Positions 52,378 to 60,098 of a stretch of DNA of 64,000 nucleotides are shown here, one piece after another. The DNA comes from Allobosea sp. UNC402CLCol. GTDB taxonomy: Bacteria; Pseudomonadota; Alphaproteobacteria; Rhizobiales; Beijerinckiaceae. Within the stretch, counting starts at the first letter, position 1. The number at the start of each line of letters is the position of its first letter. Where the stretch lies: contig NZ_JQJJ01000009.1 in the NCBI RefSeq assembly GCF_000745475.1, positions 930,001-994,000 on the forward strand, read 5' to 3'. Below the pieces are notes generated by a model, which was given only the letters and a program-made list of their open reading frames with translations, searched no databases and had not been told where the DNA came from. Position numbers and translations under genes: made by a program.

Positions 52378-53070
52378 TCATTCGGCCAGCACCATCAGCG
52401 AGTAGCCGCCCAGCACCCGGACCGCCAGGTCCGGATTGAGCGAGAAGCAGAGCCGGCGCGGCAGGCGCATCAGCCGGCTGCTCAGCGCCTGGTTGGGCAG
52501 CTCCAGCCGACTGGCGGTGTAGGCGTGATCGATGACCCGGTAGCCGCAATCCGCCAGGGTCGCGAGTGCCGTCTCCTTGAAGAAGTAATGCAGGTGGCCG
52601 ACATTCTCGCGCAGCTTGGTGATCGGCCAGCCGCGCAGCAGCGACTGGACGGAAAGATCGAGCGGGATGTGGAAGACCTTGTAGCGGCCCTTGCCGCGCA
52701 GCGCCTTGATGAAGGCGATGTAGTCCTCGACATGCTCGATCACGTCGGCGATGACGAGCAGGTCATAGTCCGACGGGCCCTCGGTCGTGAAATCGCCGAG
52801 CGAGAACGTGACCGTGTCGGTCTCCTTGTACTTGGCGCGCTGATAGGCGTGCGGCGAGATCTCGAAGCCATGGAAGCGCGCCGCCGGAAAGGCCTTGGCC
52901 AGGTTGAACAGGATCTCGCCGGTGCCGCAGCCGACCTCGCAGGCCTTGTCGAAGACGATCGCGTTCTTGCGCAGGATGGCCTCGACCTGCCGCGCCTTCC
53001 AGGGCGAATCCTCCTCATGCCAGGTCGGGTTCAAATCGGCATAGACTTCGCTCTGGTAGATCGTCTGCAT
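52378..53070 (-). CDS. SAM-dependent methyltransferase, class I
   Basis: A 230-residue methyltransferase. Motif I is FDKACEVGCGTGEILFNLA, post-I Glu is in FHGFEISPHAYQRAK, and motif II is DYDLLVIADVIEHVEDY. The ATG at 53070 has AGGAAG just upstream and agrees with the start of homology. It may methylate a sugar of the repeat unit. It lies between the GT4 and Wzy genes in the leftward operon. Confidence 0.9.
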   Translation of the reverse strand: MQTIYQSEVYADLNPTWHEEDSPWKARQVEAILRKNAIVFDKACEVGCGTGEILFNLAKAFPAARFHGFEISPHAYQRAKYKETDTVTFSLGDFTTEGPSDYDLLVIADVIEHVEDYIAFIKALRGKGRYKVFHIPLDLSVQSLLRGWPITKLRENVGHLHYFFKETALATLADCGYRVIDHAYTASRLELPNQALSSRLMRLPRRLCFSLNPDLAVRVLGGYSLMVLAE

Positions 53071-53107
53071 CAGGTTCTTCCTCGATATCGCGAAGGGCCG
53101 GCCTCGT

Positions 53108-54265
53108 TCAGGCCAGGCTCTGGACCAAGGCCGGGCGTGGCTGAGCCGGCGGCATGGCCATCGAGAACGTCCCGGCGAGCGGCTTGAGCAGCTGGTTGAT
53201 GTGAAGGGCCATCTGCTTCTCGAAGACGGCGGTCGAGAAATTGCGGGCATAGGCCGCGATCTCGCGCGGTTGCCAGGTGATCGCCCTGGCCCGCTCCTCG
53301 GCGGCGATGAGCGCATCGACGCTCTGCTCGTCGAAGAAGACGCCGCTCATGCCGTCGATCACGGTCTCGGTTGCACCGCCGCGGCGGAACGCGATCACCG
53401 GCCGCCCGCTCGCCATGGCCTCGACGGGCACGATCCCGAAATCCTCCTCGCCCGGGAAGATCAGGGCGCGGCAGCGCGAGTAATGATGGCGCAGGGCGCT
53501 GAAGGGCTGCGGCCCGAGCACCTGGACGTTCGGCTTGGCGATCCGGCGCAACTCGGCGAGCATTTCGCCCCCGCCGATCACGACCAGGCGTCGGCCGGTG
53601 CGATTGAAGGCTTCGACGGCGAGCTCGGGCCGTTTGTAGCCGACGAGCTCGCCGACCATCAGGCAGTAATCCTCGACGAGATCGTTCGGCAGCACCTCGA
53701 AAGCGTCGACATCGACCGGCGGATGGATCACCGTCGAGGCGCGGCGATAATAGCGGTGCAGCCGCGTGGCGACCGTCTCGGAGTTGGCGACGAAGTGATC
53801 GACGCGATTGGCCGTGACGCTGTCCCAGTTGCGGATGTAATGGGCCAAGGCCGGCATCATCAGGCGCGTGATCGGCCCGGCACGTTCCCTGTATTCGTGG
53901 AACATGTTCCAGATATAGCGCATCGGCGAATGGCAATAGCAGATGTGCATCGCGCCGGGCGGCGGCACGATGCCCTTGGCTGGTCCGGACTCGCTGGAGA
54001 TGACCAGGTCATAGCCGCGCAAGTCGAGCTGTTCGAGCGCCAGCGGCATCAGCGGCAGATAGCGCTGGTAGAACTTCGCAGCGCGCGGCAGCCTGCCGAC
54101 GAAACTCGTCGTGACCTTGTGGCGGCGGATCTCGTCGGAGACCGCGTCGGGCACATAGACATGGGTGAAGACATCCGCGTCGGGATACATCCGGCACAGC
54201 GCCTCGATGACCTTCTCGCCGCCGCGCATGCCGACGAGCCAGTAGTGGACGATCGCTATTTTCAT
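53108..54265 (-). CDS. Glycosyltransferase family 4, mannosyltransferase-like (WbaZ-like)
   Basis: A 385-residue GT-B enzyme. It starts IAIVHYWLVGMRGGEKVIEA, the usual N terminus of WbaZ-like mannosyltransferases, and has CYCHSPMRYIWNMFHEYRER, VIHPPVDVDAF and FPGEEDFGIVPVEAMASGRP, with the conserved E-x7-E. Donor GDP-mannose is a guess from similarity. It sits 71 bp after the sugar transferase gene. Confidence 0.92.
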   Translation of the reverse strand: MKIAIVHYWLVGMRGGEKVIEALCRMYPDADVFTHVYVPDAVSDEIRRHKVTTSFVGRLPRAAKFYQRYLPLMPLALEQLDLRGYDLVISSESGPAKGIVPPPGAMHICYCHSPMRYIWNMFHEYRERAGPITRLMMPALAHYIRNWDSVTANRVDHFVANSETVATRLHRYYRRASTVIHPPVDVDAFEVLPNDLVEDYCLMVGELVGYKRPELAVEAFNRTGRRLVVIGGGEMLAELRRIAKPNVQVLGPQPFSALRHHYSRCRALIFPGEEDFGIVPVEAMASGRPVIAFRRGGATETVIDGMSGVFFDEQSVDALIAAEERARAITWQPREIAAYARNFSTAVFEKQMALHINQLLKPLAGTFSMAMPPAQPRPALVQSLA

Positions 54266-54336
54266 GGGCCGAGGAACTCCATGGAACTCTCGTGGTCCGG
54301 GCGTGGCACGTCCGGCACCGTCGTCCTGCGGCTGCC

Positions 54337-55029
54337 TTAGCGGCTGCCGCGCTGCATCAGCACCGCCGGCACTGTCTTCACCAGGATCTTGGCGTCGAGC
54401 AGGAGGTGCCATTCCGAGGCGTACTGGCTGTCGAGCGAGACGCGGGTGGCATAGGAGCAATCGCTGCGGCCGCTGATCTGCCAGAGGCCTGTCAGCCCGG
54501 GCGGAACCGAGAAACAGTGGCTGAAGGCTTCGCCATAGCGTTCGCGCTCGGCTGCCACGATCGGGCGCGGCCCGACGAAGCTCATCTCGCCGGCTATGAT
54601 GTTGAAGAGCTGCGGCAGCTCGTCCAGGCTCGAGCGACGGAGGAAGGCGCCGACCGGTGTAATCCGTGGATCGTATGTGAGTTTCTGGCTTTCGGCCCAT
54701 TCCTGCGCGGCGACCGCATCGGAGGCCAGCAGATGCTGCAGCGCCTCATCGGCATTGATGGCCATGGTGCGGAACTTCAAGCAGCGGAAACCCTTGCCGC
54801 TGCGGCCGATCCTCGGCTGCTTGAAGAGGGCCGGGCCGCCGTCGCCCGCCCGGATCAAGGCGGCGATGAGCAGCATCAGCGGCGCAAGCAGGAGAACGAG
54901 AGCAACACCTGCCGCAATGTCGATGGCTCTTTTTACTATGATCCGCATCAAGCTGTATTCGCTTCGCGATGCACGCATGTGCAAAGCTAAGGACGCCGGC
55001 AAATTTTGCGAGTCCGGAAAGCGGCTCAT
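54337..55029 (-). CDS. Undecaprenyl-phosphate sugar transferase (priming enzyme, ExoY/WcaJ C-terminal type)
   Basis: A 230-residue priming transferase. It has one membrane segment (AIDIAAGVALVLLLAPLMLL), then the catalytic domain: FRCLKFRTMAINADE, FLRRSSLDELPQLFNIIAGE, MSFVGPRPIVAAE and GLTGLWQISGRSD. It should load the first sugar-phosphate onto undecaprenyl phosphate. The short form without extra N-terminal segments is like ExoY. AGGG precedes the ATG at 55029; internal ATGs at 54975 and 54945 are alternatives. It leads the leftward operon down to 47240. Confidence 0.93.
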   Translation of the reverse strand: MSRFPDSQNLPASLALHMRASRSEYSLMRIIVKRAIDIAAGVALVLLLAPLMLLIAALIRAGDGGPALFKQPRIGRSGKGFRCLKFRTMAINADEALQHLLASDAVAAQEWAESQKLTYDPRITPVGAFLRRSSLDELPQLFNIIAGEMSFVGPRPIVAAERERYGEAFSHCFSVPPGLTGLWQISGRSDCSYATRVSLDSQYASEWHLLLDAKILVKTVPAVLMQRGSR

Positions 55030-55045
55030 TGCAGCACCCTACTCA

Positions 55046-55067
55046 TAATCTGCATATTAACAGATTA
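55046..55067. promoter_or_regulatory. Inverted repeat in the promoter of the priming sugar transferase gene
   Basis: TAATCTG (55046-55052) is repeated inverted as CAGATTA (55061-55067), 8 bp apart. It lies 17 bp upstream of the start of the operon's first gene, in AT-rich DNA. The NarL-type regulator at 55315 is the nearest candidate to bind it. No sigma-54 match was found here. Confidence 0.5.
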
Positions 55068-55314
55068 TTAACGAGCATCGAATACATCGCAATAGGATTT
55101 TGTGCGTTGCAGCATATTTGCTCAGGCCGATTGCGGGCTGGCTACAAACTGAACGTTGTCAGTAAAATGCCTGACAGATTTGATGCAATTCCGCCGCTTT
55201 CTGCGCCAACGGCGAGCCGGCCGTCATGGCATGCGAGCCTTCGCCGGGCGGCAGTGACGCAGCTGGAAGGCAGCGCCATCGATGTCGGGCTCGCTCGACG
55301 GCAGTCTAAATTCT

Positions 55315-55947
55315 TTAGTCGTGGGACTGAAACCATCCCTGGGTAATCGCGTATTGCACGATCTGCTGGCGGCTCTCGATGCTCAGCTTGCTGCTGGCGC
55401 GCGCCTTGTAGGTTTCCGCCGATTTCTTGGTGATCCCGATCCGCGCAGCCGCCTCGCGAATACTGAATCCGAGAGCGATCAGGCGGAGGATTTCTTTCTC
55501 CCTCTCGGTCAGGACCGAGCCGCGCCGCGTTCCCCCGACCGTCAGAAGGGAGTGGGGGGAATCGAGGAAGGAGCCGCCGCGGAGGACCGTGGCGATCGCC
55601 TTGCACACGACTGAAACGGGCGATTGCTTGAGGACGTAGCCGCGCACGCCGAAAGCGAGCAGGCGGTGGGCGCGCGCATTGTCGAGTTCCTCGGCCACGA
55701 CGAGGATCCGCTGCGATGGCAGATCGTTCAGCAGGCTTTCGACGACTGAAATCCCGTTGAAATCATCGCCGACGACCGCGACGTCTGGAGCTGCCTTCTC
55801 GATGACTTTCGCGAGGTCGGCGGAGGAATGGGCCTCGCCGACAACAGCGATGTTCGGTTGCTCGGCCAGGCAGAACCGCAGTCCCGCCAGGAAGATCGGG
55901 TGTTCGTCTGCGAGGAAAATGCGAGCGGGGCGCTCGGATGACAGCAT
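55315..55947 (-). CDS. NarL-type response regulator with an atypical receiver domain
   Basis: A 210-residue protein with receiver and LuxR-type HTH. The receiver keeps acidic residues in IFLADEHPIF and Lys107 in YVLKQSP. The phosphorylation site does not align: where DVVLLDxxMPG is expected the sequence is DVAVVGDDFNG, so residue 60 is Gly and two Asp follow. The HTH (LTEREKEILRLIALGFSIRE, then KKSAETYKARASSKL) is complete. GGAGG is 7 bases before the ATG. It lies between the wza-like gene and the sugar transferase operon and may regulate the latter. Confidence 0.9.
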   Translation of the reverse strand: MLSSERPARIFLADEHPIFLAGLRFCLAEQPNIAVVGEAHSSADLAKVIEKAAPDVAVVGDDFNGISVVESLLNDLPSQRILVVAEELDNARAHRLLAFGVRGYVLKQSPVSVVCKAIATVLRGGSFLDSPHSLLTVGGTRRGSVLTEREKEILRLIALGFSIREAAARIGITKKSAETYKARASSKLSIESRQQIVQYAITQGWFQSHD

Positions 55948-55979
55948 AGGCTTGCCTCCGCATGGACGGGAGCCCGGTT

Positions 55980-56000
55980 GAGCCGATCGCAAATCGGCTC
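55980..56000 (-). terminator. Hairpin after the Wza-like gene
   Basis: GAGCCGAT (55980-55987) pairs with ATCGGCTC (55993-56000) in the 70-bp gap after the wza-like stop codon and before the regulator gene. There is no T-run, so it may only weaken read-through. Confidence 0.5.
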
Positions 56001-56017
56001 GGATGTGCCAGCGATAG

Positions 56018-57355
56018 CTAGTTCTGCGCCCCGGCCGGTCCGGCAGGGGGCAGCGCCGAGATGATCGATTGCAACGAGGCTCGCTCGACCCTGACGATAT
56101 CCCCGGGCAGGATTGGCGAGGTCTCCTCGACCGCGATCTCGTTGACCGTGTCGCCCTGGCGCCTCTGGACGCTGAAGCGCATGCGGGCGAGCTGCTTTTC
56201 CTGCTGGCTCTGCAGCCTTGGCGCGAGCGCGGTCGATTCATGGATGAGCGCGCGCAGCGACGCGATCCGGTCTTCCGACTGCTTGAGCGAGAGCTGGGTC
56301 TCGCGCAACTCGCGCCCGATATCGATCTCGCGCTGGTTCTGCACATCGGCGCGCATGCGGTCGATGCGGCTGATCTCCTGTTTCGCACGCGCTGTCGCCA
56401 GCATCAGATCGAGTCCCTGGCTCTCGGATTGCGCCAGGTTTTGCTCGACCGCGAGCTGGCGCGGACTCACGGCCAGCCCTTTGCTCATCAAGCTGTTGAT
56501 GTTGTCGAGTTCGCGGCGGATCAGATCCTGCTGGCGCTGCTGGGTCACCGCCTTGGCGCCGAGCGTACGCAGCTCCTCCTCGATCAGGCCGCGCGATTGC
56601 TGCAGGAGGTCGAGTTGCGAGCGGACGGCATTGCGACGCGAGGCGAACAATGCGCTCTCCTCGCGCATCGCCTGGGCGGCTCCCTCATCGAGGTTCCCGC
56701 GCACATCCTCGGAGAAAGTGATCGTTTCTGCCTGTCGCGTTTCGGCCAGCAACCTGTCGCGACGCATCTGCAGGGCCAGCAACTGCGTCTGCTGGACGCG
56801 AATCTCGCCCTCGGCGACGATCGTCTCGCGCTCGAAACGGCCCAGCGCCAGCTCCATGCGCTGGAACCCGCCTGCGATCGCGACCGCCTGCAAGGTGGTC
56901 ATCGTCGGCCGGAAGGCATATTCGCCGGGTTTTTCGACGGCGCCGACCACGTAGATCGGCCGATATTGCGCGATCTCGACGGCCGCTGCCGGCGCATTGA
57001 CCAGCCCGGCGGTCTCCTTCAGCCGCTCCGAAATCAGCGCCGCGATCTCGGCCGGCGCCTTGCCGTCGACCGAGAAGGTGCCGACCACCGGCAGCGAGAG
57101 CATGCCGGTGGAGCTGACGGCGAACTCGCCGCTGAGAGCCGACCATTCGAAGAGCTCGCGCGAGTTCGGCCGCCATTCCGACACTTTGATCTTCAGCCGA
57201 TCCTGCGCGGCGACACGGTATTCGAACTCGTTTGCGCCGGCTCGCGCGCCGTCGGCAAGGACCGTTGTCAGCGCCGCGACAAGCAGCGCAAGCATGCGGG
57301 CCGCGGCCCAGGCGCATTGCGGGGCAAGGGAGGCAGAGAGAGTGAGGTATCTCAC
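56018..57355 (-). CDS. Polysaccharide export protein, Wza/ExoF-like
   Basis: A 445-residue exported protein. After the signal peptide (MLALLVAALTTVLADGARAG) the Poly_export domain starts FEYRVAAQDRLKIKVSEWRP. The SLBB-like segment YVVGAVEKPGEYAFRPTMTT follows, and then a coiled coil of about 200 residues. This matches ExoF/OPX proteins, which lack a lipobox and form part of the export channel. The GTG at 57355 is chosen because GGAG lies 6 bases before it. A sigma-54-like promoter lies at 57393. Confidence 0.9.
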   Translation of the reverse strand: MRYLTLSASLAPQCAWAAARMLALLVAALTTVLADGARAGANEFEYRVAAQDRLKIKVSEWRPNSRELFEWSALSGEFAVSSTGMLSLPVVGTFSVDGKAPAEIAALISERLKETAGLVNAPAAAVEIAQYRPIYVVGAVEKPGEYAFRPTMTTLQAVAIAGGFQRMELALGRFERETIVAEGEIRVQQTQLLALQMRRDRLLAETRQAETITFSEDVRGNLDEGAAQAMREESALFASRRNAVRSQLDLLQQSRGLIEEELRTLGAKAVTQQRQQDLIRRELDNINSLMSKGLAVSPRQLAVEQNLAQSESQGLDLMLATARAKQEISRIDRMRADVQNQREIDIGRELRETQLSLKQSEDRIASLRALIHESTALAPRLQSQQEKQLARMRFSVQRRQGDTVNEIAVEETSPILPGDIVRVERASLQSIISALPPAGPAGAQN

Positions 57356-57392
57356 AAAACACTCCACGGCAGACCACTCTGGCAAACCCCCA

Positions 57393-57408
57393 AGCAAATC
57401 CGTTGCCA
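57393..57408 (-). promoter_or_regulatory. Candidate sigma-54 promoter for the Wza-like gene
   Basis: On the minus strand it reads TGGCAACGGATTTGCT: TGGCA at -24 and TTGCT at -12, exact GG-N10-GC spacing. The predicted start is near 57382, 27 bp before the GTG start. Confidence 0.65.
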
Positions 57409-57546
57409 GTCCCTCGAGGGCCGTTAGCGTGCCCTTAACCATGAGGGTCCAGGCTGGTGGAAATCCCACGCGCGCCCGAAGCCTTTCTCGGGACGGCGAG
57501 CAAAGCTATAGTCACTGGCCGATAGCGAGCCGCGAAAGCACGAGCG

Positions 57547-57774
57547 ATGCTGATCGTCTTCTTCCTGGCTGCCATCGCCAGCGGTGCGCTGACCCTCTGG
57601 CTGATGTGGCCGCATGGCCTGCTTGTCGCGTTCATCGCCACCGCCGTGGTCGCCAGTGCGATCGTCGCCGTTTGCGCCGTGCTCGTCGCCGTCCTCAGGT
57701 CGCGCAGCGCGACCGGCGATGAGCCGCGTCCGCGTGGCGTCCTCGATCTCCTCGGGCCGCGCCAGCCCCGCTGA
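57547..57774 (+). CDS. Small membrane protein, unknown function
   Basis: A 75-residue protein with two hydrophobic segments (LIVFFLAAIASGALTLWLMW and LLVAFIATAVVASAIVAVCA) and a short charged, Pro/Arg-rich tail. No family was recognised. The ribosome binding site is weak. It is divergent from the Wza-like gene and precedes the tandem sigma-54 promoters. Confidence 0.6.
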   Translation: MLIVFFLAAIASGALTLWLMWPHGLLVAFIATAVVASAIVAVCAVLVAVLRSRSATGDEPRPRGVLDLLGPRQPR

Positions 57775-57795
57775 GCGCTTGCGCGGCGGGCCTTC

Positions 57796-57811
57796 TGGCA
57801 CATGAATTGCT
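57796..57811 (+). promoter_or_regulatory. Sigma-54 promoter, first of a tandem pair
   Basis: TGGCACATGAATTGCT has TGGCAC at -24 and TTGCT at -12, a full match to the core RpoN consensus apart from the variable middle. The predicted start is near 57822. The next copy begins 20 bp downstream. Confidence 0.78.
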
Positions 57812-57815
57812 CTTT

Positions 57816-57831
57816 TGGCACATGAATTGCT
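57816..57831 (+). promoter_or_regulatory. Sigma-54 promoter, second of a tandem pair
   Basis: An identical copy of TGGCACATGAATTGCT, 20 bp after the first, about two helical turns. The predicted start is near 57842, 64 bp before the VanZ-like gene. Confidence 0.78.
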
Positions 57832-57905
57832 GACGATCCCCGCAACAGCGGCTTGCGCGATCGCGCCTCTTGCCGCGGCCTGCCATTGCGATGGGAGAGG
57901 GGGCG

Positions 57906-58670
57906 ATGACGTTGCCTGTCCGGTTTCGGAGTTCGGATCGAGACCGCGACACGGATCTCGACAGGCTGGGACCGCTCTACGGGCAGCTCGAGCAGGCGCT
58001 CGCCGCGATCGAGCGCGAAAGTTCCGGGCTGTCGCGCCGGCTCGACGAGGCTCGCACCCGCGCGGCAGCGCTGCTCGGCAATGAGGACGGCATCTATTTC
58101 GAGCGCGAGCCGACCGACGAGGCCAGGCTGGTCGAGGCGGAGGCGCAGATGATGGCGGCCTTCCGCCGGCTCGAACAGTTGCGGGAGCAGCAATCGATGA
58201 TCGCCGCCTGGCGCACGGAGATCGACGACACCGATCTCGGGCGCATGCTGCGCAGCGGGCCCAGATCGAGCAATTGGGCCGCCCGCCTCCTGCGCTGGGT
58301 GCGGGCGCGGATGGCCGCCATCCGCCGCCTCGCCCGCTTCTTCGGCTGGGCGCTGATGCTCGTGATCGTCCATGCGACATTGTCCGGCATCGAGCAGCGG
58401 CCATCCGTCGCCTGGCTGATGCCGGATTTCGAGCGAGGCCTCGCTTTCCTCGCCGCGGCCGCCGCCTTCGCGATCGGCTATCCTCGGCAGCGCTTTCTCA
58501 TCTTCGCCGCTGGCCTTGCCGCGGTGATCTCGCTCGAACTCGCCCAGAGCTGGTCGCCGACGCGGCACGGCACCATCCACGACGTCTGGATCAAGGCCGC
58601 CGGCCTTGGGCTGGGTTTTGCGCTGGTGTGGGGCGTGGAGCGGCTCAAACCAGCGGCGAGGAGCTGGTGA
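57906..58670 (+). CDS. VanZ-like membrane protein with an N-terminal coiled coil
   Basis: A 254-residue protein. Residues up to about 110 are a charged helical stretch (LYGQLEQALAAIERESSGLS, then EAEAQMMAAFRRLEQLREQQ) likely to form a coiled coil. The C-terminal half has about four membrane segments and the VanZ-like pattern ELAQSWSPTRHGTIHDVWIK followed by AAGLGLGFALVWG. VanZ-family proteins occur in exopolysaccharide loci. GAGG precedes the ATG at 57906. It is the target of the tandem sigma-54 promoters. Confidence 0.8.
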   Translation: MTLPVRFRSSDRDRDTDLDRLGPLYGQLEQALAAIERESSGLSRRLDEARTRAAALLGNEDGIYFEREPTDEARLVEAEAQMMAAFRRLEQLREQQSMIAAWRTEIDDTDLGRMLRSGPRSSNWAARLLRWVRARMAAIRRLARFFGWALMLVIVHATLSGIEQRPSVAWLMPDFERGLAFLAAAAAFAIGYPRQRFLIFAAGLAAVISLELAQSWSPTRHGTIHDVWIKAAGLGLGFALVWGVERLKPAARSW

Positions 58671-58780
58671 AGATCGCCCCGACGACGCGGGCTTCGGCGA
58701 TCCGGCTCCCATCCGGGCGAGGATGACACCGTCCGCTACGAAAACGTTGATCGCCGGGCATGAGCGCGGCCGCCATGGGC

Positions 58781-59965
58781 TCAGGATGCGCCGGCTGGCG
58801 CGGCTGTCAGGCTGCCTCCGGCGACGGCCGACCGTGGCTGGGCGCGCCCATCGGCGGCGAGCAGGGCCTGTGCATGGGCATGCACGACCTTGTCGAGGCT
58901 GAAACGATCGATGTAGTCGATGCGGTATTGCGCATCGCGGCGCTGCGACACGACATGGTCGTGATAATGCACCATCGCATCGACGAAACCGGCCATGTCG
59001 CCCAGCGGCACGAGCCGGCCGAGCCGGTTGTCGACAAGGATGTCGCTGGGTCCGAATTCGCAATCGAAGGCGATCACCGGCAGGCCGAAGCGCAGCGCCT
59101 CGCAGATGGCCAGGGACCAGCCTTCCCAGCGTGCGCCCGACAGGTAGACGTCGCTGTTCGACAGCGGAATGGCCGGGCTGTCAGGATAGTGCTCGATCCT
59201 GACCCGGTCGGCGAGGCCGAGTTCATCGATCAGGGCGCGGATCGCCGCCTCCTCCTCGCCATAGCCGACGAGCGCAAGCTCGGCACCCCTGCGCGTCTCG
59301 CAGAAGGCGGCAAAGGCGCGCAGAAGGACGTCGTAGCCCTTCTGATAGGCGAACCGACCCACCGTGACGAAGCGGATCGGACGGCCGATCGCGGGCGCCG
59401 GCATAGGCACGGGCGTATCGAAGGAGCGCACGGGATTTGGCACCCAGACATGTTCGACCTCGCTGGGATAATCGCGTCGGAAGGCGTCGAGCTGGCGCGG
59501 CGACGTCCCGAAGACGCGCGCCAGCCGCGGCAGGACCAGAAACCGCATGGCCTCGAACAGGACGGTTGCCTTGAATGAGCGCCGCTCGAGCCTGGGATTG
59601 CCGTGAAGGTAGAGGATGAAGCGGCGCCTGATGCCGAGGCAGGCGAGCCAGAACACCGCCGTCGGCTCGACCTGCGGCACCACGACGAGGTCGAACCGGC
59701 CGCCGGCAATCGTCTTCCGAACCCGCCGCAGCAGGTCCAGCCGCCCGTTCGAGAAGCTGAGAAGGACGTCATATGGCCGCGGCTGGCCGACGATCTGCTC
59801 GAAGGGCGACGTGTAGAGGACGGAGATCTCGAGATCGCCTCTGTACTCGCTCGCCAGCGCCGAGCAGATCGAATCGGTGACGCGCTCGATGCCGGCAAAC
59901 GACCGCGTCGGCGGCACGATGTAGAGGACCCTGGTCTTCCCTTCCGGCATCGCGCGCTCGACCAT
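58781..59965 (-). CDS. Glycosyltransferase family 4
   Basis: A 394-residue GT-B enzyme. It has RVLYIVPPTRSFAGIERVTD at the N terminus, then RFVTVGRFAYQKGYDVLLRA and GARWEGWSLAICEALRFGLP, where E-x7-E is present as E in WEGWSLAICE. ATG 59965 is used; 59950 is an alternative. A sigma-54-like promoter at 60002 points at it. The donor sugar is unknown. It converges with the VanZ-like gene. Confidence 0.9.
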   Translation of the reverse strand: MVERAMPEGKTRVLYIVPPTRSFAGIERVTDSICSALASEYRGDLEISVLYTSPFEQIVGQPRPYDVLLSFSNGRLDLLRRVRKTIAGGRFDLVVVPQVEPTAVFWLACLGIRRRFILYLHGNPRLERRSFKATVLFEAMRFLVLPRLARVFGTSPRQLDAFRRDYPSEVEHVWVPNPVRSFDTPVPMPAPAIGRPIRFVTVGRFAYQKGYDVLLRAFAAFCETRRGAELALVGYGEEEAAIRALIDELGLADRVRIEHYPDSPAIPLSNSDVYLSGARWEGWSLAICEALRFGLPVIAFDCEFGPSDILVDNRLGRLVPLGDMAGFVDAMVHYHDHVVSQRRDAQYRIDYIDRFSLDKVVHAHAQALLAADGRAQPRSAVAGGSLTAAPAGAS

Positions 59966-60001
59966 CGCTCCGGAGCCGCCGATCGGCCCGGTACGGCTCT
60001 T

Positions 60002-60017
60002 GCAATGTCCGCGCCAA
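60002..60017 (-). promoter_or_regulatory. Candidate sigma-54 promoter for the GT4 gene at 58781
   Basis: On the minus strand it reads TGGCGCGGACATTGCA: one mismatch to TGGCACG-N4-TTGCW in the -24 box (G for A), and a full TTGCA -12 box with exact spacing. The predicted start is near 59991, 26 bp before the ATG. Confidence 0.65.
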
Positions 60018-60098
60018 ATGGGGCGTTTCGTCGCCGCTGGCGCGGGCCCAGCGCCATGGTGGGTGCGCCGCAGGCTTTAGATTTCAGCGGAGCGGCGC

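Noticed and set aside
56003..56018. TGGCACATCC element on the minus strand before the NarL-type gene, resembling a sigma-54 promoter
   Set aside because: GG to GC spacing is one base short and the -12 box is not TTGC, so it fails the strict RpoN spacing rule.
60039..60098. GG-N10-GC matches before the plus-strand GT2 gene
   Set aside because: Spacing fits but the boxes are only GC-rich sequence without TTGC; expected by chance.
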